A stretch of DNA of 11,109 nucleotides from Funneliformis mosseae (Eukaryota; Glomeromycota; Glomeromycetes; Glomerales; Glomeraceae): contig CAJVPP010003655.1 in the NCBI GenBank assembly GCA_910592005.1, positions 1 through 11,109 of the forward strand, in the 5' to 3' direction. How positions within the stretch are numbered: the stretch's first letter is position 1; every line of letters starts with the position of its first letter. Below the pieces are notes generated by a model. That model did no database searches. It saw only the letters and a list, made by a program, of their open reading frames with translations, and was not told where the DNA came from. A program made the position numbers and the translations under genes. Shown piece by piece: positions 1-8,244 of the stretch.

Positions 1-74
1 TAATAAGAGTATTTTTATTATATTTGTTCAAAAAATTCATTATATCAAGAGTTCGCTATATCAAGAGTTGACTG
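1..74 (+). repeat. MITE of the pogo/Tigger type, copy 1, cut by the window edge
   Basis: The right part of a short non-autonomous DNA transposon. It ends in the terminal repeat AAGAGTTGACTG at 63-74 and is followed by TA (75-76), the usual target of pogo/Tigger elements. The segment is nearly identical, in inverted orientation, to positions about 10345-10418 of the complete copy 3, and matches about 3681-3753 of copy 2 more loosely. Only a few mismatches separate copies 1 and 3, which suggests fairly recent spread. The left end lies outside the window. No coding capacity. Confidence 0.8.
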
Positions 75-260
75 TATATATAATTAATTAAGTATTTTTT
101 TATTTATTTTTTTTAAAATTTATAATTAAAAAATACAATTTTTATAATAAAATTCAAATAATAATAGTAAAAAATAAAATATATTTAATAGTTTTTTCTT
201 AATTATTAATTTTTAAAAAATATAAATTACATATTTATATTATTTATTTATATTATATTA
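75..260. other. AT-rich spacer, nothing recognised
   Basis: Almost pure A and T with homopolymer runs. I see no open frame, RNA gene or recognisable transposon motif. It separates MITE copy 1 from a second terminal-repeat-like sequence that starts at 261. Confidence 0.5.
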
Positions 261-538
261 CAGTCAACTTTTTTTACAATGAATTTTAATATAATGAATT
301 TTACAATACAATGGATTTTCAGTATCAAACAAATTTTAAATAAAAAAACCTTTACTATATTAAATTTAGTAATTAAAAATTTATACTACGTTTAACAAAT
401 TAAAGTCAGAAAAAATTATATATAAAATAACTCTTTTTATAACGAATTTTCTTTATAACAAATTTTTTTTGATATAATGAAGTTTTGCTTAAAATAAATT
501 TTACTAGATTTATATATATATAATTTTGTAGTTCTCTG
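261..538. repeat. Possible second pogo-type MITE or element end
   Basis: The left end reads CAGTCAACTTTTTTTACA directly after a TA (259-260). It shares CAGTCAACT with the terminal repeat of the complete MITE at 10345-10516. Inside, at about 425-485, are several degenerate copies of a TATAACGAATTT or GATATAATGAA-like word, typical of subterminal regions of this group. A candidate right end is AGTTCTCTG, followed by TA at 539-540. Its inverse (CAGAGAACT) matches the left end only weakly, so the right boundary is uncertain and could instead belong to the neighbouring Tc1 relic. No coding capacity. Confidence 0.4.
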
Positions 539-719
539 TACTTAGTTTTTAAATAAAATTAAAAAATGAATAAATATTCACATTAGCATTGTGTCTTATA
601 TTTCATATTTTTTTTTACATATTTATTTTTTACGTATTTTTTTCTTTACATAATGCTAATAATGGCAAAAGTAAACTCAAAAAAACAACTTAATCAACCT
701 ACTAATAAATAAGATGAAC
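539..719. other. AT-rich spacer, perhaps the decayed 3' part of the Tc1 relic
   Basis: This stretch lies just beyond the recognisable end of the minus-strand Tc1 transposase relic. By position it should hold the rest of the catalytic domain, including the second Asp and the Glu. I could not recognise those motifs in any frame. Poly-T and poly-A tracts dominate. Confidence 0.35.
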
Positions 720-1239
720 CTTTAAAAAAAATGAAAGTTTTTTATAGTTGCACAAAAAAAGAACTTTGTTTGAAAAAAATATCAAATGTTGATTCATCAG
801 ACCATACAACTTCTTCCATTTTGCAATTGTTCAAGCCAATCTTTTTTCTTTATTATTTTCAGAAATTAATAGCTTAAAGCAGATAATATATAAATGTAAG
901 CTGACTTTTTTAAGAGTTTGACAAATTGTAACAGTTGAAACTTTCTTTTTTTTTTAATCCATAATTTTGAATTTTTTGAATAATAAAGCGATAATGCTTT
1001 GAATTTTATGTAACAATCTTTTTGAGTGAAAATTGTGCATATGAATTAAAAAAATTGCTTCAGATTATAACATTTTTTTAGTATTGCAGAACCAGTTTCT
1101 TTAAAACGTTTTATTACATTATGAACAGTTATTTTACTACATTGAATAATGTCAGCAATTTTTTGATATGAATCACTTTGTTTGTGACTGTAAAGAATTG
1201 TTCATATTGTTTAATATTCAATTCTTTTATTTTAACCAT
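720..1239 (-). pseudogene. Tc1/mariner transposase relic, N-terminal DNA-binding part plus first catalytic motif
   Basis: A broken Tc1-type transposase read on the minus strand. A start codon at 1239-1237 opens a short frame (MVKIKELNIKQYEQ). After one frame change comes a helix-turn-helix, YQKIADIIQCSKITV followed by RFKETGSA, the classic first DNA-binding helix set of Tc1 transposases. Further on, KVSTVTICQTLKKVSLH resembles the second helix-turn-helix. At about 783-810 the frame reads VVWSDESTF, the signature around the first catalytic Asp (codon 798-796). Stops and frame changes separate the pieces, and the second Asp and third acidic residue are not recognisable. A TGA sits where the family commonly has Trp (RLA-stop-TIA). 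It is certainly not functional. The terminal inverted repeats were not found. Confidence 0.75.
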
Positions 1240-1466
1240 TTTTGTTCGAAAGAAAATTATTTGTTATTATTGTGATTGACATCTATTTATATCTTAAACA
1301 AATACTTAAATTAGAAATATATGTAAACATATAAACAAAGCAAATAAACAAAAATACTTATTGTTCAGATACCCGTGATCATCCTTTATAAATAAATATA
1401 AATTTATTATAAAATAATTATATTTTTTAATATTTAATATTTTTATTCTAATATTTTATTATTATA
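1240..1466. other. AT-rich stretch between the Tc1 and hAT relics
   Basis: No gene is visible. The left part is probably the 5' flank of the minus-strand Tc1 element. The right part ends in TTATTATAG at 1459-1467, just before the first recognisable hAT codons, so it could be the tail of an intron of the hAT transposase gene. One less AT-rich patch, with GATACCCGTGATCATCC at 1369-1385, stands out but matches nothing I can name. Confidence 0.4.
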
Positions 1467-3127
1467 GTGTTGGATGGGTAAATAATACCTCAAATGGAAT
1501 CGATTTATAATTATATTATTATAACTGATACTCAGATAAAATACTTAATTAATTTACATAATTATTCATCAGATTCACATACAAGTGAATTTTTAACAAA
1601 TAAAATTTCTAATATTATTGAGCAGCTTGATAGTGATAAATTTGCTATAGTTGTTATAGATAATACTTCTAATTGTTAAAATGCAAAATAGAATATTCAA
1701 TAAATATATTTACATATATGGGATATATATTGTATAGCTTATATAATTAATCTAATTGCATCTAATTTGGTTAAACTTAAGGATATTAAAAATTTTATTA
1801 TTAAATGTGATAAAATTAATCAATATTTAATACATTACATGTTAATAATTCTCTTTTAAAGTAAGAATTTATTAATATGAAAATTAAAGGTAATGAATTA
1901 TAAAATTAGGTAAAAATATATTAAGGATCTATATTTATAACAATAAATGCTTTATTAAAAACTCAAAAAGTATTTGATTAGATAAATAAAATTTAATATT
2001 ATAATTAATTAAATAAAAATAAAATTAATTTATTTAATTTTATTAATTTATTAGATATTAAATGAACATTCAGAATCTATTACAAATCAGAATATTACTA
2101 TTTTATTGGAAGATGAATTATTCTTTTCTACATGTTGATTAATTCATTCTATATGAAAGCTAATAAAAGAATGTATAAATCTTTTAGAGACAAATGAAGC
2201 CACTTTATCTGATTGTTTTATTCATCTTATTAAATTGACTTATACAATATATTGATTAGCAAGTATAAATACCTTTAAACTTTTTATTATTAAAAATTTA
2301 ATTATCGATTTGATGAATTTTTACATCCTCTTTATATTTTGGCTTATTATTTTTATCCACATTATTGAGATATTTAAATATTATAATATAATTAAATAAT
2401 ATATATTAGTCTTATAATTAATAATTTTTTATATATAGGTAAAGATTTAAAAGATGATGCTTTGTCATAAAGCTTCTTTAACTGCAATTGAAGTATGGCA
2501 GAATCTTAGTCATATGTGAAAAGAAAGTGAAGAATTAATGACACAATTTCATAGATTTAAATTAAGGTTTTCTCCTTTTGAACTTCCTTATGTTTCTAAT
2601 TTTAAATCTCCTAAATTATGGTGAAGATTGATTAAAACACAACTACAGCATTTGGCTGAGCTTACTTATTGAATTTTTTCTATTAATCTAACTCAAACAA
2701 ATTGTAAAAGAAAATTTTCAATTCTTAGTTAGATGTTAGGTAAAAATAGAACTAATTTAACTTTGAATAAACTTGAAGCTATGGCTAAAATTTGATCTTA
2801 TTATATAAATAATATTTAAAAGAAATTGAATTATATTAGAAAAGATCTTATTGAAAGTGAGTTAAAAGAAAGTATTAATATCAATTCTATTAGTAATATT
2901 ATTAGCTTAAAAGATGAAACAAATACTAATGATAACAATTTAAAGTTAACATTACCTTCACAATCTTATTTTAATATTAAACTGAATATTGGTGATATTG
3001 TTGATTTAACAGTTCATATTAGTGATATTAATGAAGAAAATGGCTCTAATACTATTTTAGCAGAAGTATAATCTTTAGATCTAACTGATTTGATTTACAA
3101 TCTTTAAGATATACTAAACGAATTTTT
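1467..3127 (+). pseudogene. hAT-family transposase relic with C-terminal dimerisation domain
   Basis: Collinear hAT transposase remains, from a catalytic-domain motif to the C terminus. From 1467 the frame reads VLDG (then a stop where Trp is expected), then SDSHTSEFLTNKISNIIEQL and KFAIVVIDNTSNC, the hAT core segment around a conserved Asp. CIAYIINLIASNLVKL follows at about 1735-1780, then NMKIKG at about 1875, TLSDCFIHLIKLTY at about 2200, and RFDEFLHPLYILAYYF at about 2306-2353. The last part, LMTQFHRFKLRFSPFELPY to NRTNLTLNKLEAMAKI (2535-2792), is the hAT dimerisation region. Its frame stays open apart from six in-frame stops, all at expected Trp, Gln or Arg positions, and continues as an uninterrupted 81-codon tail (2826-3071) with an acidic end. 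TATATAG at about 2432-2438 may be an intron acceptor. The N-terminal zinc finger and the terminal repeats were not found. Confidence 0.85.
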
Positions 3128-3330
3128 AGCAAATAGTAAATTTTAATTATTTTAATATTATACATTATATATATATCATAATTATTAATAGTTTATAATA
3201 GTTTTATAATAAATGCATATTTTTTCTAAATAAATTTATAAATTTCACATGTCTGATTTATTAATCATTTAAATCAATAATAATTTACATATTAATTAGC
3301 ATATAAACATAATTTATTAATATCAGCTTA
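3128..3330. other. AT-rich 3' flank of the hAT relic
   Basis: AT-rich DNA without a reading frame or recognised motif, presumably the 3' non-coding end of the hAT element. No hAT terminal inverted repeat or 8-bp target duplication could be identified. Confidence 0.4.
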
Positions 3331-3535
3331 CTATTACCTTACTAATACCTTAATACAGTGATATACATTTTTGATGTTTCAGAGATTTATTGTCCTAGCT
3401 ATATGTTCTAGCTATATATCTCAACCTATCTCATACTATGTCTCAAATGTCCTACCTGTCTCATCAGTGTCCTATCAATATCCCATGACAACACTGCCTT
3501 AGTACCTTACAACCTTATTACCTTACTATCATATA
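3331..3535. repeat. Pyrimidine-rich island of degenerate short repeats
   Basis: The composition changes abruptly: the plus strand becomes rich in C and T with scattered short words. CTAGCTATAT occurs twice, at 3395-3404 and 3408-3417. TCTCA occurs at 3419, 3429, 3441 and 3459. CTATTACCTTACTA near the start recurs in similar form (CTTATTACCTTACTATC) near 3515. CCTA and CCTTA recur throughout. It has no reading frame and no RNA-gene signature. It looks like a decayed minisatellite or the internal region of an unknown non-coding element. Confidence 0.5.
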
Positions 3536-3622
3536 CTTACATATGGCAAAAATACTTAAAGGTAATATTTCTCCTATGGCATTGATGTATGTTGTATTCA
3601 GTAATTACTTTAAGAAATATTT

Positions 3623-3753
3623 ACAACCTTAGCTATAAGGTTATAGTAAAGATTTTAAGAGATTTGATTGGCAATTTGCTATAATAAGAATATTTTTATT
3701 ATATTTATTCAAAAATTCATTATATCAAGAGTTTTCTATATCAAACTTAATTG
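3623..3753 (+). repeat. MITE of the pogo/Tigger type, copy 2, lacking its left end
   Basis: Aligns with the reverse complement of the complete copy at 10345-10516 over about 130 bp. Shared words include CTATAGTAAAGATTTTAAGA-like sequence (here TTATAGTAAAG), AGAGATTTGATTG, and TATTTTTATTATATTTATTC. The right end reads CAAACTTAATTG followed by TA (3754-3755), a decayed form of the terminal repeat. The first 40 bp or so, including the left terminal repeat, are not recognisable. It has more mismatches than copies 1 and 3, so it is probably older. Confidence 0.75.
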
Positions 3754-3755
3754 TA

Positions 3756-4564
3756 TTACTAAATTTTATATACAATTTTTTAAATTTATTACATTTTTAT
3801 TATTTTATAATTTCTAAATAAGTAATTAATTATAATAATATATAAATTAAAATATATATAAAAAATAATAAATATATTAATTATTTAATATAAATAAGAT
3901 TTAATTTAATTAATTTAATATGATTTATAAATTTAAAACAAAAAGAATTATAATAATCTTTATTATTAATATTATAAATACAATTACTTATATTAAATTT
4001 TTTATATAAAAGATAAAATAAAGAAATGACAATATTTTTATTTGTTCATTTATAATTGCTAATATAAATAAAATAAAGTTTTAGGATTTATTAAATAAAT
4101 AAATTTATTTAATTATATTTGCATTTGCAATATCTTTGTTCACATAATATTAGATAATTTTACATTTTTAATTTATATAAATTTTCTAAATATTATTTTT
4201 AATTTATCTAGCAAAATTAATCAATACATAAGAAATAATAATAATTTTAAAATATTATAAGTTCAACAAATTTACTATCTTAACATATCCTAAAATAATA
4301 TACATAAAAAAAAAAAAAAACAAATATATAAATAAAACTACAATAATTTTTAAGTGTATATACTAATTATTATCCCACATTATCCCACACATATAAATAA
4401 AAATAATATAATTATATCAAACGAAAAAAACTTTTTTTTTAAAAAAAAAAAATAAAATAAAAATAATATATATTTATGTATATGATTGGATTTTTTTTTA
4501 TAGTTTACACCCTTTTTTTTTATATTTTTTTTATAATTAATCTAAGATTATACTTCTATGCATT
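3756..4564. other. AT-rich 3' flank of the kelch gene with homopolymer tracts
   Basis: About 800 bp with no gene. It holds a 15-base A run (4306-4320), a T9-A12 self-complementary tract (4432-4452), and many TTTATT or AATAAA-like words. The part next to the gene (about 4450-4564) should contain the 3' untranslated region of the minus-strand kelch gene. No canonical AATAAA on the minus strand stands out close to the stop codon. Confidence 0.5.
4371..4390. repeat. Short tandem duplication
   Basis: TATCCCACAT is followed at once by TATCCCACAC, two 10-base units differing at one position. It is conspicuous only because C-containing words are rare in this AT-rich flank. No function is suggested. 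Confidence 0.6.
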
Positions 4565-7337
4565 TTATGCATTTACAACCGTTAATCGTCTTTTAGGTAT
4601 TGTCATAACAACGACTTCTCTATTATACATATCTTGTTCTAATTGAGCCTGTTCAGCTGCTTCATCCATATCATCATCATCTTCGCTTCTAACATTTCTC
4701 ATCCTATCAGAAGGAGATTGTGGCGACGATATTGTAGCACCACCACTACCATTATTATTATACCCTTCAAAATCGTATTTTTTCATTTCGTTAATTTCAC
4801 CTTTACCGTAACCAATCTCATGCATTATTAATACAAGTAAACTGTTTCTACCCTTTGGATATCCATACCAGGCTGCGATAATCCAAATTAAATAAATGAT
4901 TACCATAAATCCAATAAATGCATAAAAATATAATGAGCCTACGACCCTCGTTTTATATAATGACACTCCAATAAATATCGCTGTAAACACTAAAATCAAT
5001 TGTGCGATTATATGATGAGCATGTTTTGTTTTTATTGCAAATGAAGATGATGCTGGATGTGATTGATCTGGAAATGATGGGATTGGTCGCGCGTCTAATC
5101 CTCGTCTACTTGAATTCGTTATAGCAGAACTTTGTGATGTTATTGTTGAGGTTGGACCATTTTGTAAACTATCGTTCCTTGACCCTTGTGATGACATTGT
5201 TGGATGACTTTCAACCATCGTAACACCTTTTCTCGCTTCCATCCAATTATTAGAAGGTTTAACCGTTGGTGGAACTTCTCCCGATGCTAATCGATTTCCT
5301 GGTCTAGAAACTTCAAATGATTTAACCGACTTTGAATTTGATTCTGAATTTCGCCAATTAAAACATCCTGATCCTCCAACTTTTCGATCATGATCTGAAT
5401 CTAAATCATTATTTGAAATTGAATCTGACTCATACTTTTTACTTACGCATAATGATGTAATGGCCATTATAGGTACAAATATATACAATAATATTAATAA
5501 CACTAATCCTATTAATCCATGCGATGTAACAAAATGACGGGAGGATTTTGGAATGTCCTGAAATGCTATTGAAAATCCATAAAAAGCCGTTGCGTATGAA
5601 GCTGCTATAAATATTGTGTATAGCATTGCTATTGTAAATTTCTGATTTGATCCATAACCAAATCTTATAACTGATGCTGATAATGGCAATAATAAATAAC
5701 TTAATGTTGAAAACTGCACATGACCTTTTGGAGTTGACTTTGAGAAATCATACGAATCACCTGATTTATTATCGCCTGATTTATTATCGCCATCTCCAGA
5801 ATTAGGCACTTTAGCATCTTGAATACATGAAAGAAATTCCATCGGTGATGATTTCGCTGCATCTCCTGAAGTAGCATTTGTGTATAATCTCAATAACCAA
5901 AGATCATTTAAATTGGATTTGTTCCCATCTAAACCTTCTCCTCCGAATAATAAAATATCCGTAGCTGCAATTCCGGCTGCACCAATCGGTACTGGAATAG
6001 GAATCAATTGAGCTCCAGCTCTTTGAGGTGGAAATCCGGAAACTGGATCTCTTTCCGGAAGAACACGAACCCAATTTCCCAAATCAGCATCTAACACACC
6101 GATTTCACCATCTGATCCAACAGATTTTCCTTCAGGTGAACTTCCACCATAAACAATTGCTTGATTTGGGTAAGTGATAGCAGGATTACTGTTCATGGAC
6201 ATGGCAGCTCCTAATCTTGCTCCCAGACAAGAATTCTTTTTGCTCCATAAAGGTGTTGCACTAGTTGGAATTTGTCCATTGAGATAATTACTTCCCAAAT
6301 TCAAAGAATAAGCATCAGATTTTGCACACTTTCCTTCGAGATTGTCACATCCTCCATACATTACCAATCTTTTATTTGGTAATATAGTACCTGCAACTGA
6401 ATTACGTCCCGTAGGAATTTCTCCATCAACAGGAACTTTATACCAAGTAGCTGATAGGGCCATCAAATTTGGAATTAACGTTCCAGTTAAAACAAGAGCA
6501 TAAAGATCAGTAAAAAAATGGGTTCCATTTGTTCCATGACTTGCCCATAGTGTATTTTTTTCTTCCGTTTGAGATGGTGTTGCCAATGTAACATCAATTC
6601 CACCAAAACTACCATACATTGGCGGAATTTCTCCGGTAACATTTTCAACTTTAGTCCATTGTTTATAATTAAAATCAAATGCCCAAACATCATTATAAAG
6701 CATGTTTCCAGATCCTACACCACAAGCAATAATAAATGCATTCCGATAACTTGAAGATTTATCAACTCCAAAAATCATATTTGACCTTGCTTCCGGATTA
6801 AGTTGATTAGATGTAGGTAATCCATAATCGGCAGGTCTCTTCCACGAATTTTCATTGAAATCAATTATATATGTTATTCCAGATTTACCCCCACTCGGTG
6901 TTCTATTAATAAATAAATAAATTAATTAAATAAATAAAATCCAAGGCACTTGACTAAGCCACAATTTTTATATGATAATAAATCAAAATTTTAATTCATT
7001 ACGAAATAAATACTTACGTTCCACCGAAAATTATTACTAAATTGCTCTCTTTAGAATATCCAAAAGCGAAATCTTTCAATCCAGGCGGTGCAGAACCAGA
7101 TATTTTACTTTTCAAATCAGTCCATTGCATAAAAGGTACAGAAATAGTTCCATCTGAATTTATTTGTTGGCAATGTACTCCAAATGAATTTAAATTGCAA
7201 ATAATAAGACAACATATTAAATATGAAAGAAATGAATGTGAAAATGACTTAATATTTAAAAGGGATACTATTTTTGAAATCGAATTCATTAATCTTTTCG
7301 TGTTATCCGGTATTCGTACCGGTTTAAGTTGTGTCAT
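4565..7337 (-). CDS. Kelch-repeat (galactose oxidase-like propeller) multi-pass membrane protein, two exons
   Basis: Two exons (7337-7018 and 6902-4565) join in frame to give 885 residues. The N terminus has a long basic lead and a hydrophobic stretch at about 36-49, a signal peptide or anchor; Met17 is an alternative start. About six kelch repeats follow, marked by IIFGG (102-106), NDVWAFDF (about 177-184), VMYGG (287-291), IVYGG (356-360), ILLFGG (423-428) and NDLWLLRL (439-446), with several N-glycosylation sequons. A Gly/Asp/Ser/Lys repeat linker (about 475-490) leads to membrane segments at about 505-524 (weak), 528-554, 569-595, 738-756 and 760-788. A Ser-rich loop of about 140 residues lies between the third and fourth. 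Histidines at 563, 568, 734, 736 and 737 flank the membrane segments. The tail is acidic (SEDDDDMDEA). There are no stops, Trp is always TGG, and G+C is higher than in the flanks. It is probably a surface or endomembrane protein; its function is unknown. The propeller call is firm, the b561-like idea is not. Confidence 0.87.
5761..5790 (-). repeat. In-frame 15-bp tandem duplication in the kelch gene
   Basis: CTGATTTATTATCGC occurs twice in perfect tandem. Read on the minus strand it encodes a repeated GDNKS unit in the linker between the propeller and the first membrane segment. In-frame five-residue units like this can change copy number between strains without breaking the protein. Confidence 0.85.
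6903..7017 (-). other. Intron of the kelch gene (115 nt, GT-AG)
   Basis: On the minus strand the donor is GTAAGT, starting at 7017, and the acceptor is TTAATAG, ending at 6903. Splicing joins the codon AC|A (Thr107) and gives the continuous kelch sequence IIFGGTTPSGGKSGITYIID. Without splicing, a TAA follows the first exon immediately (7016-7014). The frame on both sides is open and encodes one repeat, so the intron is well supported. Confidence 0.9.
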
Positions 7338-8244
7338 TGTTAATTTAAAAACTCAACTTTTGAATATAATTGTCAAGATAGAAAGTGCTATTTGAATTAA
7401 GAAATATCCTTTTACTATGTTATAAAATCTTTTTATCTAACCGTTTCGTTCTTTTTTTTTTTACAAAAAAGAGGACACCATATAATAAATAGAAATAAAA
7501 AATAAATACAAAAAAATTGTTTATATGCGTTGCTTAAAGCTTTTTTTTTTTGGCTGATTCGTCTTACTAAGAGAACGGTAATAACATAAGGTGTCGTGAT
7601 AAATTATTGAAGTATTTTGTAAAAGCCGTTACGATCTTTTTTCACTTCTTGTTTTACAACCTATACCATAAGATAATTCTACATAAAAAATTACGTGAAT
7701 AGAACAAGAAACCAAATACGAGAACAAAAACTTTATTATTTTTCAAAGTTTTTTAGTTTGGTCTTTTGAAAGGAAAAAAAAATTTCTCGTAAAAGAACAA
7801 AAATATATGTTATACTCTATTAATACTGTAATACATTAAAAATTGCAAAAATAGTAAAAAAATTTCTAAAAGAATACTTTAGAGTAAACCAATTTTGTAA
7901 CAATTTTTGCAGATATTGTACATAAATAAATAATTGTGTAAATATTTATTTTAAAAAGACATTATTGAATGAAATCCTTTACGGTCTTGAAAAAATCGAT
8001 GATTTACAAATTCATGATACCTTTACAATTTTATTATCTATATATAATCTTATTAATTTAAATAAAATTTTATTTCTATATATAGGTATTAATCAATAGA
8101 AAAGATAAAATTTTTTTTATTAGTTCATTTGATTAATCATAAACTAAACTAAATACTTTTTAATAATAACCTTCTATATATAAATCACATAATTTTGTAG
8201 TCAATATATTTATTAGATTAATTATTATACATTTTTGTTTATAT
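7338..8244. other. Upstream region of the kelch gene, no gene seen
   Basis: About 900 bp. The part next to the gene should hold its promoter and 5' leader. Long T tracts (about 7450-7463 and 7541-7551) lie there, but no TATA box or other element can be assigned with confidence. A slightly less AT-rich patch at 7550-7700 (with GAGAACGGTAATAAC and GCCGTTACGATC) has no reading frame. From about 7800 on it is AT-rich debris that probably includes the lost N-terminal part of the Tigger-B relic. Confidence 0.5.

Noticed and set aside
1467..3127. Recoding of TGA as Trp, because TGA often falls where the family has Trp
   Set aside because: TAG and TAA also occur at such places, frame changes are present too, and the intact kelch gene uses TGG for all its Trp codons. 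Mutational decay explains it better than another genetic code.
4432..4452. The T9-A12 tract as a transcription terminator hairpin
   Set aside because: It is a simple homopolymer pair in an AT-rich eukaryotic flank. Bacterial-type terminators do not apply here.
4643..4831. A 62-codon plus-strand open frame inside the kelch gene
   Set aside because: It is antisense to the acidic tail of the kelch protein and is rich in Ile and Thr runs produced by reversed codons. There is no independent support for it.
6487..6754. Two further open frames, one on each strand, inside the second kelch exon
   Set aside because: Both overlap kelch repeats encoded in the correct frame and have no domain of their own.
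7042..7395. A 117-codon open frame on the plus strand opposite the first kelch exon
   Set aside because: It overlaps the strongly supported minus-strand exon, has no recognisable domain, and its openness follows from the codon composition of the real gene.
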